Program-made: the position numbers and the translations under genes
The notes under the pieces: generated by a model
Database searches by the model: none
Told to the model about the DNA's origin: nothing
What the model saw: only the letters and a program-made list of their open reading frames with translations
Source: Lacibacter sediminis
GTDB lineage: Bacteria; Bacteroidota; Bacteroidia; Chitinophagales; Chitinophagaceae
DNA length: 64,000 nt
Reading direction: 5' to 3'
Assembly (NCBI RefSeq): GCF_014168535.1
Contig: NZ_CP060007.1
Coordinates: 4,464,001 to 4,528,000 of the forward strand
In this document: positions 52,062 through 61,723 of the stretch, piece by piece
Numbering within the stretch: the first letter of the stretch is position 1
How the letters are laid out: each line of letters opens with the position of its first letter

Positions 52062-53672
52062 ATGAGAACAATATTTGCCGGCTTTCTATCGCTTTTATTT
52101 ACTTCAACATTAACAGCGCAAACCAAACCTGTTCCTTCATCCAAAACAGAAGCATGGAAAAAAGAAGTGATCGCATCTGTTGACAGTAAAGCAAAAGATG
52201 CACAGGTTATGGTGGATATGGTATTCAGCTTTGCTGAGCTTGGATTTCATGAAACAGAAACAAGTGCTTATCTCACAAAAATTTTAGAGCAGAATGGTTT
52301 TACCATTGAACGTGGCGTTTCAGGCATGCCCACTGCATGGATCGCAAAATGGGGAAACGGCAAACCGTTTATTGCATTAGGTAGTGATGTTGACTGTATT
52401 CCCAAAGCTTCGCAAAAACCGGGTGTGGCATATAAAAGTCCGATTGTGGAAGATGCACCGGGACATGGCGAAGGACATAACTCAGGTTTACCATTGGTGA
52501 TTCTTTCAGCTATTGAAGTAAAGAAAATTATGGAGCGTGAAAAATTACCGGGCACATTAATGATTTGGCCCGGCATTGCGGAAGAATTGGTTGGAAGCAA
52601 AGCCTGGTATATCCGTGATGGATTATTTAAAAATGTGGACGCCTGCATCTTTACACATGTAGGAAATAATTTAGGAGTGAGTTGGGGCGATGCAGGTAAT
52701 AACGGTTTAGTATCAGTTGAGTTTTTGTTTGAAGGAAGCTCTGCACATTCTGCCGGTGCGCCATGGCGTGGTAAGAGTGCATTGGATGCTGTGGAGTTGA
52801 TGAATATTGGCTGGAACTACAAGCGTGAGCATTTGAAACCAACGCAACGTTCGCACTATGTAGTTACTGACGGTGGCGATCAGCCGAATGTTGTTCCATC
52901 AAAAGCAGCAGTATGGTATTACTTCCGTGAACGAACTTATGAAGATATTAAAGCCATGTATGATGATGGCATCCGCATTGCAAATGGTGCGGCCATGATG
53001 ACGAATACAACTGTTAAGCATCGTTTACTCGGCACCGCATGGCCCGGTCATTTCAACAAATCAATTGCTGAAGCGATGTATAAAAATATTAAAACAGTCG
53101 GGTTGCCTGTATGGAGTAATGATGATCAGGCATTGGCAAGAGCTGTACAAAAATTAGTGAATGCACCAAAGAAAGATCAACGTGGAAACACAATTGACGG
53201 ACTGGCTACAAAACTTGATACATTAAACGGTCCTGTACAATTCTCATGGGGAGCAGGCAGCGATGATATTGCTGATATTGCATGGAATGTGCCTACTGTT
53301 GTATTACGTTATCCTTCTAACATTCCCGGCACACCTGGCCATAACTGGGCCGATGGTATTGCTATGGCAACTCCTATTGCACACAAAGGTGTAGTGAGTG
53401 GAAGTAAAGTACTTGCATCAACCTTAATTGATATGCTCACCAATCCAAAGATCATTGCTGATGCATGGGATTATCACAACAATGTGCAAACGAAGGATGT
53501 GAAGTATATTCCGTTTGTTGAGAAAAATACCCCTCCTGCAACTTTTCTCAATACAAAGATCATGGAACAATTCAGACCTCAGTTGAAGAAATATTATTAT
53601 GATCCTTCCAAATACAATACCTATTTAGAACAATTGGGTATCACTTATCCTACATTGGAGAAAAAAGAGTAA
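52062..53672 (+). CDS. Secreted M20-family amidohydrolase, AbgB-like
   Basis: 536 residues with a signal peptide (about 1-19, ending LTAQ). The metallopeptidase M20 core shows the metal ligands in ALGSDVDCIP, EDAPGHGEGHNSGL and IAEELVGSK, and the dimerisation domain SSAHSAGAPWRGKSALDAVE. The family of aminobenzoyl-glutamate hydrolase subunit B is the closest match I recall. A secreted version would remove amide-linked side chains from peptides or conjugates. The second metal-binding His lies near the C-terminus in PGTPGHNW. Confidence 0.88.
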   Translation: MRTIFAGFLSLLFTSTLTAQTKPVPSSKTEAWKKEVIASVDSKAKDAQVMVDMVFSFAELGFHETETSAYLTKILEQNGFTIERGVSGMPTAWIAKWGNGKPFIALGSDVDCIPKASQKPGVAYKSPIVEDAPGHGEGHNSGLPLVILSAIEVKKIMEREKLPGTLMIWPGIAEELVGSKAWYIRDGLFKNVDACIFTHVGNNLGVSWGDAGNNGLVSVEFLFEGSSAHSAGAPWRGKSALDAVELMNIGWNYKREHLKPTQRSHYVVTDGGDQPNVVPSKAAVWYYFRERTYEDIKAMYDDGIRIANGAAMMTNTTVKHRLLGTAWPGHFNKSIAEAMYKNIKTVGLPVWSNDDQALARAVQKLVNAPKKDQRGNTIDGLATKLDTLNGPVQFSWGAGSDDIADIAWNVPTVVLRYPSNIPGTPGHNWADGIAMATPIAHKGVVSGSKVLASTLIDMLTNPKIIADAWDYHNNVQTKDVKYIPFVEKNTPPATFLNTKIMEQFRPQLKKYYYDPSKYNTYLEQLGITYPTLEKKE

Positions 53673-53705
53673 ACGGAGTTTAGCTAAATTTGTGTTGGTG
53701 AAAAG

Positions 53706-54194
53706 TTATTTCACTTCTTCAAACATTCCTGTTTGCTTGTTCTTGCGTACATTATCCGAATGAAAGTAACGGCCGTTCATAGCAACATAAACGCCGTGTG
53801 GTAATGTTTGTGCAAAAGCCAATGCACTGCCAAGGTTAAAGAGGCCGTCGCTACTACCAAACTTAATGGGAATCATGGCACCCGTAAGTACGATCGTTTT
53901 ATCGGTAATTTTTTGTGCAAGAATTTTTGCTGTATCGCTCATGGTATCGGTACCGTGTGTGATCACTATTTTGTCTTCATCGCATTGAATACATTGATGA
54001 ACGATAAGTTCACGGTCCTCGGCAGTCATTTCAAGACTATCGATCATCATGAGTGTTCGTATCTCAACAGGCACATGCGAACGGCCCATCTCCAACAGAT
54101 CATGCATATGTGTGTCTTTGAAATAAAGCTGACCGGTAATTTCATTGTATTCTTTGTCGAATGTACCTCCGGTAATAAAAATGCGAACTGCCAT
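53706..54194 (-). CDS. Single-domain asparaginase-like protein
   Basis: 162 residues covering only the N-terminal domain of L-asparaginases (normal length about 330). The first catalytic Thr motif ITGGTFD and the second HGTDTM are both present, along with VLTGAMIP and the substrate loop. The C-terminal half of the two-domain enzyme is absent. Short forms like this exist as standalone families in other bacteria; whether it is active is not known. Start 54194 (MAVRIFITGGT) is chosen because the first motif is then near residue 8. Confidence 0.85.
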   Translation of the reverse strand: MAVRIFITGGTFDKEYNEITGQLYFKDTHMHDLLEMGRSHVPVEIRTLMMIDSLEMTAEDRELIVHQCIQCDEDKIVITHGTDTMSDTAKILAQKITDKTIVLTGAMIPIKFGSSDGLFNLGSALAFAQTLPHGVYVAMNGRYFHSDNVRKNKQTGMFEEVK

Positions 54195-54254
54195 GACAAG
54201 TTGTTTAATGGTGGGAATATCTGCAAAGAAAAAGAAACTATGCTTGCATTGCAA

Positions 54255-54282
54255 TAAAAAAAGGGGCGCCTATAGCGCCCCA
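54255..54282 (-). terminator. Rho-independent terminator after the LuxR regulator gene
   Basis: GGGGCGC (54263-54269), loop CTATA, GCGCCCC (54275-54281); on the minus strand an uninterrupted run of eight Ts follows. Confidence 0.85.
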
Positions 54283-54304
54283 GAGTCATAATCAGTAGCA
54301 ATCA

Positions 54305-54940
54305 TCAGATTACTAAACCTGAAGAGTTAATATAGTTCACCAACGCTGCACTGTTTTTCAAGTTTAATTTCTTAAGGATATTGTGGCGGTGTACTTCCAC
54401 TGTTTTGAGTGAAATGTTCAACTCACCTGAAATCTCTTTTGAAGACATACCCTGTTTGATGTATTTAATTACATCCAGTTCACGGGTTGAAAGCGTGTTT
54501 GCACCTGTGCTTTCTTCTTCAAAGATTTGCTCACTTAAAATTGTTTTTACTTCGGCGCAGATATAACGCTTGCCTTCATGCACGGCTGCAATAGCATCAA
54601 ACATTTCCTGCTGCGGAGAGTTTTTAGTTACATAACCCATTGCACCAAGCTTCAACAATTTTTTTACGTAAGCGGGTTGAGAGTGCATGGATACACCAAT
54701 AATTTTTGTTGAAGGTGAGAACTTACGGATCTGTTCCGTTGCTTCAATACCATTCATGGGCGCCATGTTAATATCTAACAAAGCAATTTTCGGACGTAAT
54801 TTCTGAGCCATTTCAATAGCTTCCTCACCATTACTGCACTGTGCAATTACAGTAAAGCGTGGATCACTATTCAAAATAAAACTCCAGGTTTCACGGATCA
54901 ACTTGTGATCGTCGGCAATTAAAACTGTAATCTTTTCCAT
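54305..54940 (-). CDS. LuxR/NarL-type response regulator
   Basis: 211 residues: receiver with D10-D11 and phospho-acceptor D56 (IALLDINMAPMNG), Lys in GYVTKNSPQQ, then a NarL-type helix-turn-helix (TLSTRELDVIKYIKQGMSSK, NISLKTVEVHRHNILKKLNL). It starts one base after the stop codon of the PAS kinase gene, so the two are co-translated and form a two-component system. Followed by a strong terminator. Confidence 0.95.
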   Translation of the reverse strand: MEKITVLIADDHKLIRETWSFILNSDPRFTVIAQCSNGEEAIEMAQKLRPKIALLDINMAPMNGIEATEQIRKFSPSTKIIGVSMHSQPAYVKKLLKLGAMGYVTKNSPQQEMFDAIAAVHEGKRYICAEVKTILSEQIFEEESTGANTLSTRELDVIKYIKQGMSSKEISGELNISLKTVEVHRHNILKKLNLKNSAALVNYINSSGLVI

Positions 54941-54941
54941 T

Positions 54942-57900
54942 TCATGTAGTTTTTAAAATATTAATAGGAATTTGAATAACTAATTTGCAACCATGTCCGG
55001 GATTTGTAAGGATCTCCACTGATCCTTCCTGTAACTCAGCACGGCTTTTTATATTCATGAGGCCCTGGCCCCTTTTTACTGTTTGCAAGTCGAACCCACT
55101 ACCATCATCCGCAATAAAGAGATAAACCTTGTTGTCTTCCTGGAACATTTCCACCATCACGTTCTTTGCTTCTGCATGACGAACAATGTTGTTCAGTTGC
55201 TCCTGTAAAATGCGGTAGATGGTTAGTTTGATTGTATTGTCGATCCGCTCTTCAATGGTATTGGTTGCAAAAAAACGAATGTCGAAACTGCCCAACGCAC
55301 GGAAGCTTTCTATTAAATCGTTTACTGAAGCTATTAAACCAAGATCATTGATGCTTGAAGGAACCAATGAACGTGAAAGGTTTCTTACTTCGGTGATAAT
55401 GGTATTGATATGCTTCGTTCCACGATCGATCAATTCAGTTGGATCGGCTTGTTTCAACTTCATCATCTCTAAATACAACTTTGTTGTAGTTAACAGCTGG
55501 CCAATATTATCATGCAACTCCTTGCCTATCTCTGCTCTTTCTTTTTCCTGAGCAAAAACTGCTGCCTGGGCTATCTGAAACTGACGGCTGCGTTCTTTCA
55601 GCATCAATTCTTTTTCGAGTTTTTTACGCTCTGTTATATCACGCATGGCACCAACAATACGCACCGGCTTCCCTTTGTTGTTAAAGATCATGTAACCTTT
55701 GTCGAGCACATTGGCATACGATCCATCTTTACGACGAAAACGATACTCGCATTCCCAATGCGGTGTTGTATGTTGTTGCAGAAACGAATTAAAACTATCG
55801 ATCACCATTATCCGTTCATCATAATGAATATTGCTTTCCCAGAAATCCAATCCCTGATCGGCATCTTCAAAACCATGACCAAACAGTATGCGATAACCTT
55901 CACTCCAGGTCATATTATTTTGTTCAAGATCAAGATCCCAAATAGCTTCATTGGTTGCTTTTGTTACCAACTCATAGCGCTCATTACTGATCTTGAGTTT
56001 TTCTGCAAATTCTCTTTGCTCTGTAACGTCCTGCATGGTACCAACCAGCCTGATCGGCAGTTGGTCTTTGTCTGTGATCAGATAACCTTTGTCTGCTACA
56101 AATGCATAGGTACCATCACTTTTTTGAAAACGATATTCACAATGCCATAGGCGTGTGTATGTCTGGCTTAAGAATGCATGTAATTCACGCATCACACGTT
56201 CCTTATCTTCCGGATGCAGTTTCGATTCCCAGAAATGAAGGTTTGAATGTTCATTATCTGTATCGTAGCCAAACAACACTTTATAACTGTTACTGCGAAT
56301 AATAGTTTTTGTAAGCAGATCATAATCCCAGATGGCTTCGTTTGCTGCGTTCTTGATAAACTCGTAACGTTCATTACTGATCTTAAGAGCTTCTGCTGCT
56401 TCCTTTTGTGCAGTAATGTCACGGTGCGATGCTATGATGATTCCTTCGCTCAACAATGGTGTGGCAGTCCATGCAATCCATTTTGTTTGGCCCGTTTTTG
56501 TAACAATTCGGTTTTCAAAATAAGGGATCACAACACCGCAGCTTAACTCATTTAATTTTTCAAGCACAGCCGGTTTATCATAATCATGCACATAGCTCAG
56601 TGGATGAATTTCAGTTGCTTCTTCTGCCGTGTAACCACTAAAGGCTTCAAAGGCAGGGTTTACACGTTTATATCGGCCATCAATACCCGCAATTGTAAGA
56701 ATATCTCTGCTGATGAGAAAAAACTGATCAAGCATCAAATTGTTCTTACGCTTGGTTATTTCGGCACCAAACAATTTGCTTTGTATGCTGATGAGATTTA
56801 TATCATTGCGGTTAATTTTCTTCTGCTGCCTGTTTAAGAAGAATAAACAACAAACAAGATTGCTTTCACTCATGACAGGCACTGCCAATGCTGATTGAAA
56901 ACCAACCCTGATAGCAGCATCCTTCCGTTTAAATTCAAATTCACTTGCTGCAATGTCCTCGATCCAAAAAGGCTTCTTTGAAATGGTTATATCGTTTGAA
57001 GCATAATCACTCAACAGGTAAACATGGTCACCCGTTGTTTTAGAAAAAGCGACTAAGTCAGGATCTGTGGCGTCAAAATCAGACACCTGATTGTGCAGGT
57101 AAACAGCATCGAAGCCGGGTACCCATATTTCTGCAAGCTCCCAACCTGTAAACGACCTTAACTTATTTAAAGCAAGTTTCAGATTTTCATTTAATGGATT
57201 GGGTTGGATAAGGATCTCCGAAATATCAAAGCCCAATTCATTTTCACGGTTGGTGCGGTACGATTCTGTGATATCACTGATCTGTAACAGATACCCGTTC
57301 AAATTTGAATGAACGATCTCATGTCGGGCAATTGTTACCAGTAATATTTCTCCGCTTTTTGTGCGGTGTTCAACTGGTTGACCACTTTTATAAAGGTCAT
57401 ACAAATGCTCGCATTTAACCGGTTTATCAAAGATCTTACATAAGCTGATCGCCAAAAATTCCTCTTTTGTGTAACCATAACGCTCAACCGCAAATTGGTT
57501 TATATCAAGTATTGTTTTATGATCATTACTGATCACAAACAGAGGAAGGGGTAAATGATCAAAAAAAGATTTATACCTGTTCTCACTTTCCCTCAGCGTT
57601 TCTTCCCATTGTTTTCGCAATGAAATATCATTGAGGTTAATGAGCATGGCACCAATATGCGGATTATGAAAGAGGCTTTTCCCTTTTGCTTCTGTCCATA
57701 ACCAACTGCCATCTTTTTTACGGAAACGAATGTCGACAGAACGGTTCTGATCAGGTTGTTCAAACTCCTGTTTAAATGTGTTTATGGCGAGTTCAAGATC
57801 ATCCGGATGCACGTAAGAAAACCCATTCTCTCCAATCAGTTCGGCCGGCTCGTAACCCATTACTTTTGTTACGTTCGGTGAGCAATAAATTACATTATTC

Positions 57901-58373
57901 TGTTCGTCTGTAAGAAAAAACACATCAACACTGTTAGATAACAACTGCTCAAGCATTCTTTCTTTACTGGTTACTTCACTCGTAACAGAAACATGCTCAT
58001 TACCATCAGCAACTTGTACCATATCAAGGCCAATACATTGTATATAATAATCTTCTGCATTATTGCCTTCAATGCAGGAAAGCTCCCATCTTGTTGAAAT
58101 ATAGCTGCCCTTTGATTCTGATTTTCGCAAATCAACAGGAACTATTTTTCCGGGTTCTTTCGAACAAGCCTTTATAGCTGCTGTATAAGCAACATGATCA
58201 TCCGGATGAATAGTTTCATACGAATGAATGGTCGTAATTTTCTCTTCGTTCAATCCAAACCGGCTGAAAAAGTGAGGATTTCCTCCAGCATAATACCCAT
58301 CAGGCTTCACCAGCACATAGTAAAGTTGCTGGCTAAGTTCGAAGGATTCGGGTATAAGGGCGATACTATTCAT
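54942..58373 (-). CDS. Multi-PAS sensor histidine kinase
   Basis: 1143 residues with no membrane helix, so probably cytoplasmic. In order: a PAS domain (about 20-110), three more PAS/PAC regions (to about 375), a GAF-like domain (about 390-530), three further PAS/PAC segments (about 545-915, ending RIVGAMRDITERKKLEKEL), then HisKA_3 with H954 in KELHDNIGQLLTTTKLYL and a HATPase_c domain (DDGSGFD, GQGLMNIKSRAEL). The number of sensor modules suggests integration of several signals. Partner of the regulator directly downstream. Confidence 0.95.
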   Translation of the reverse strand: MNSIALIPESFELSQQLYYVLVKPDGYYAGGNPHFFSRFGLNEEKITTIHSYETIHPDDHVAYTAAIKACSKEPGKIVPVDLRKSESKGSYISTRWELSCIEGNNAEDYYIQCIGLDMVQVADGNEHVSVTSEVTSKERMLEQLLSNSVDVFFLTDEQNNVIYCSPNVTKVMGYEPAELIGENGFSYVHPDDLELAINTFKQEFEQPDQNRSVDIRFRKKDGSWLWTEAKGKSLFHNPHIGAMLINLNDISLRKQWEETLRESENRYKSFFDHLPLPLFVISNDHKTILDINQFAVERYGYTKEEFLAISLCKIFDKPVKCEHLYDLYKSGQPVEHRTKSGEILLVTIARHEIVHSNLNGYLLQISDITESYRTNRENELGFDISEILIQPNPLNENLKLALNKLRSFTGWELAEIWVPGFDAVYLHNQVSDFDATDPDLVAFSKTTGDHVYLLSDYASNDITISKKPFWIEDIAASEFEFKRKDAAIRVGFQSALAVPVMSESNLVCCLFFLNRQQKKINRNDINLISIQSKLFGAEITKRKNNLMLDQFFLISRDILTIAGIDGRYKRVNPAFEAFSGYTAEEATEIHPLSYVHDYDKPAVLEKLNELSCGVVIPYFENRIVTKTGQTKWIAWTATPLLSEGIIIASHRDITAQKEAAEALKISNERYEFIKNAANEAIWDYDLLTKTIIRSNSYKVLFGYDTDNEHSNLHFWESKLHPEDKERVMRELHAFLSQTYTRLWHCEYRFQKSDGTYAFVADKGYLITDKDQLPIRLVGTMQDVTEQREFAEKLKISNERYELVTKATNEAIWDLDLEQNNMTWSEGYRILFGHGFEDADQGLDFWESNIHYDERIMVIDSFNSFLQQHTTPHWECEYRFRRKDGSYANVLDKGYMIFNNKGKPVRIVGAMRDITERKKLEKELMLKERSRQFQIAQAAVFAQEKERAEIGKELHDNIGQLLTTTKLYLEMMKLKQADPTELIDRGTKHINTIITEVRNLSRSLVPSSINDLGLIASVNDLIESFRALGSFDIRFFATNTIEERIDNTIKLTIYRILQEQLNNIVRHAEAKNVMVEMFQEDNKVYLFIADDGSGFDLQTVKRGQGLMNIKSRAELQEGSVEILTNPGHGCKLVIQIPINILKTT

Positions 58374-58667
58374 TAATATTGGATGCGTAACAAAAGTAAT
58401 TTAAAACACTTATGGCATTTGTAGTACAAAATGTATTTAGAAAGCGGTAAACTTTAAACTAACTGTACTAATTACACTACAAGCGCTAATAGTATATTCA
58501 AGTAAAAATTAATATAAAAATCCTTTCTGTTGAAATAATGTTTTGCCCGTTGGTGCAAAACATTTGGTGGCACAGAAAAAGCTATGTTTCCATTCATCCA
58601 ATCTTATAACCTCAATTTGTATTTTCCCTTACCTTAAGCCCTTCAATTAAAATAAATCAACTACAGC

Positions 58668-61600
58668 ATGAGAAGATCAGTCCTTTTCGCCTGGCTGTTA
58701 CTGTTTACCACAGTAGCCAGGGCACAGGAAACGTTTCCTGTAAATGGCGTAGCCGACCCCCGCAGCGGCCTTTATGCATTTACCAATGCAACCATAGTAA
58801 AAGATGCAGCCACTACCATCAGCAATGCCACTTTAGTGATCAAAGACGGACGTATTGTGTCCGTTGGCACTAATGTAAGCGTACCTGCCGATGCCGTGGT
58901 GATCGATTGTAAAGGGAAATACATTTACCCTTCCTTTATTGATGCCTATGCCGATTATGGTATGCCAACTCCTCAGCGTACGCAAGGCGGGTTCAACTTT
59001 AATGCACCAGCTCAAATCACTTCTAACCAAAAAGGAGCTTATGGCTGGAACCAAGCCATCCGCACCGATGTGCAGGGTGTACGCATTTTCACCGGCGATA
59101 ATGTAAAAGGAAAAGCTTTACGTGATAATGGCTTTGGCTCTGTACTTGCACACCAACGTGATGGTATTGCCAGAGGCACAGGTGTTTTTGTATCCTTAGC
59201 TGATGCGAAAGACAACAAAGCGATCCTGAAAGAAAAAGCTTCTGCTCATTATTCTTTCAGTAAGGGAACATCTACTCAATCTTATCCCGCTTCGATCATG
59301 GGTTCTATTTCCTTGTTGCGTCAAACTTATTTAGATGCACAGTGGTATAAGAATAACCCATTAGCTGAAGGTGTGAACCTTTCGCTGCGTTTTTGGAATG
59401 AACATCAGAACCTGCCGCAGATATTTGAAGCCAATGATAAATGGGCCGTTGTTCGTGCCGATAAAATTGGTGATGAGTTTGGCGTGCAGTATATCATAAA
59501 AGCCGGTGGTAACGAATACCAACGCATTAATGAAATGGCTGGCACAAAAGCAACATTCATTCTGCCACTTAATTATCCCACTGCAATGGATATTGAAGAT
59601 CCACATGATGCACGTTTTGTTTCGTTGAGTGATATGAAGCATTGGGAAATGGCTCCGGCAAATGCAGCAATGTTTGAAAAAGCAGGTATCAACTTTTGCT
59701 TAACTACATCTGATCTGCGTGATGCACGCCAGTTCTTAACCAATCTTCGCAAAGCAATGGAATATGGTTTAAGCGAAGCCAAAGCATTAGAAGCGCTAAC
59801 AAAAATTCCTGCAAACATTTTAGGTGTGTATGATATGGTGGGTAGTATTGATGCCGGTAAAGTTGCCAACTTCCTGATTACATCAGGCCCTATCTTCTCC
59901 GAAAAAACAGTGATCTATCAAAACTGGGTGCAAGGTGAAAAATATGCAGTGAAAGAAGAAATGTGGAATGAGATAAAAGGCATCTACAATTTAACCGTTA
60001 ACACACCTGGTGGAGCAAAGAATTATACGCTTGATGTTAAGAACAGCAGCACTGCAACAGTTATTGGAAAAGATACACTAACCGGCCGTTTTACGTTTGA
60101 TGGCAAACAGGTGAAACTGAATTTCCCTGAAGCAAAAGGCAGCCGCAACAATATCCGTTTAAGTGGTATTGCAAACGATAATCTCTGGAGCGGTGTTGGT
60201 GATGATGCTAATGGCAACCGATTTACCTGGACAGCTGCTTACAGCAAAGAAACAGTTACAAAAGCTGATACAACCCGACCAAAAATGGCACCTAAACTTG
60301 GTGCTGTTCCCTACCCGTTCAATGGTTATGGTTTTACAGAAATGCCAAAGCAGGAAACCATTTTGATCAAGAACGCAACTGTATGGACCAACGAGAAAGA
60401 AGGTGTTTTACAAAACGCAGATGTATTGATCAAAGGAGGAAAAATTACAGCGGTAGGTAAAAATCTCAGCGATGCAGGTGCGAAAGTAATTGATGGAACA
60501 GGCAAACATGTTACTGCAGGTATCATTGATGAACACTCGCATATTGCAGCAGCTTCAATTAATGAAGGTGGACAAAGTGTAACATCGGAAGTGCGTATTA
60601 CTGACAACCTTAATCCTGAAGATATCAATATCTATCGCCAGTTGAGTGGTGGTGTTACATCATCACATATTCTGCATGGTTCGGCTAATACCATTGGCGG
60701 ACAAACACAACTCATTAAACTCCGTTGGGGTGCAAATGATGAAGGTTTGAAATTCCAGAACTGGCCAGGCTTTATCAAGTTTGCATTGGGTGAAAACGTA
60801 AAACGTTCAGGCTCGCAACAAAACAATCGTTTCCCCGATTCACGTATGGGTGTAAGCCAGGTGTTGATCGATGCGTTTACACGTGCAAAAGATTACGAAG
60901 CAGGCTGGAAGAAGTATGATGAAGAGAAGAAGAAAAACGCTAAAGCGGTTGCGCCACGTCGTGATCTTGAATTGGATGCATTGGTTGAGATCATGAACAA
61001 AAAACGCTTTATCACTTGTCACTCTTATGTGCAAAGTGAGATCACGGATATGATCCGTGTAGCTGATCGTTTTGGTTTTACACTCAACACCTTTACACAT
61101 ATTCTTGAAGGTTTTAAAGTAGCAGATAAAATGAAAGAACACGGAGCTGCTGCATCTACCTTCAGCGATTGGTGGAACTATAAAATGGAAGTGCTCGATG
61201 CTATTCCACAGAATGCTACCATCATGCAAAAAGTGGGTGTAAATGTTGCCATTAATTCTGATGATGCAGAAATGGCCCGTCACTTAAATCATGAAGCAGC
61301 AAAGAGTGTAAAGTATGGCGGCATGAGTGAAGAAGATGCCTTGAAGATGGTTACACTTAATCCTGCCAAGATGTTGCATGTTGATGACAAGGTTGGCAGC
61401 ATTAAAGTTGGTAAAGATGCTGACGTTGTTGTATGGAGCGATCATCCGCTGAGCATTTATGCAAAAGCTGAAAAAACAATTGTAGATGGTATTGTTTATT
61501 ATGATCGTGAAAAAGACAAACAACTACGTTTGGATATTGCCAAAGAACGTGCAAGACTGATGGCGAAAATGATCGGCGAAAAAAGAATGGGTGGACCAAC

Positions 61601-61712
61601 AGTTCCATTCAGCCCAAGCATGGAAATCATGCACACTTGCACTGATCATTATCACAATCATGGTTTACTGGTAATTGATGCAGACGATGTTGATCAAAAC
61701 AGCAACCAATAA
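58668..61712 (+). CDS. Secreted fusion of two amidohydrolase domains
   Basis: 1014 residues with a signal peptide (about 1-19, ending ARAQ). Two imidazolonepropionase-like amidohydrolase domains in tandem. The first (about 30-430) keeps the fold (GKYIYPSFIDAYADYG) but lacks the HxH metal pair. The second (about 565-975) has a full metal set: HSH at 623-625, H785 in ITCHSY, H811 in FTHILEG and D865 in NSDDAEMARH. It probably hydrolyses cyclic amides, dipeptides or related compounds outside the cytoplasm. The next gene encodes a third, inactive-looking copy. Confidence 0.9.
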   Translation: MRRSVLFAWLLLFTTVARAQETFPVNGVADPRSGLYAFTNATIVKDAATTISNATLVIKDGRIVSVGTNVSVPADAVVIDCKGKYIYPSFIDAYADYGMPTPQRTQGGFNFNAPAQITSNQKGAYGWNQAIRTDVQGVRIFTGDNVKGKALRDNGFGSVLAHQRDGIARGTGVFVSLADAKDNKAILKEKASAHYSFSKGTSTQSYPASIMGSISLLRQTYLDAQWYKNNPLAEGVNLSLRFWNEHQNLPQIFEANDKWAVVRADKIGDEFGVQYIIKAGGNEYQRINEMAGTKATFILPLNYPTAMDIEDPHDARFVSLSDMKHWEMAPANAAMFEKAGINFCLTTSDLRDARQFLTNLRKAMEYGLSEAKALEALTKIPANILGVYDMVGSIDAGKVANFLITSGPIFSEKTVIYQNWVQGEKYAVKEEMWNEIKGIYNLTVNTPGGAKNYTLDVKNSSTATVIGKDTLTGRFTFDGKQVKLNFPEAKGSRNNIRLSGIANDNLWSGVGDDANGNRFTWTAAYSKETVTKADTTRPKMAPKLGAVPYPFNGYGFTEMPKQETILIKNATVWTNEKEGVLQNADVLIKGGKITAVGKNLSDAGAKVIDGTGKHVTAGIIDEHSHIAAASINEGGQSVTSEVRITDNLNPEDINIYRQLSGGVTSSHILHGSANTIGGQTQLIKLRWGANDEGLKFQNWPGFIKFALGENVKRSGSQQNNRFPDSRMGVSQVLIDAFTRAKDYEAGWKKYDEEKKKNAKAVAPRRDLELDALVEIMNKKRFITCHSYVQSEITDMIRVADRFGFTLNTFTHILEGFKVADKMKEHGAAASTFSDWWNYKMEVLDAIPQNATIMQKVGVNVAINSDDAEMARHLNHEAAKSVKYGGMSEEDALKMVTLNPAKMLHVDDKVGSIKVGKDADVVVWSDHPLSIYAKAEKTIVDGIVYYDREKDKQLRLDIAKERARLMAKMIGEKRMGGPTVPFSPSMEIMHTCTDHYHNHGLLVIDADDVDQNSNQ

Positions 61713-61723
61713 AATTTACGACA

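Noticed and set aside
55512..56150. A 212-residue open plus-strand reading frame
   Set aside because: It lies wholly antisense to the PAS kinase gene, where PAS repeats leave the opposite strand open. Composition is Cys/Phe/Ile-rich and no domain is seen.
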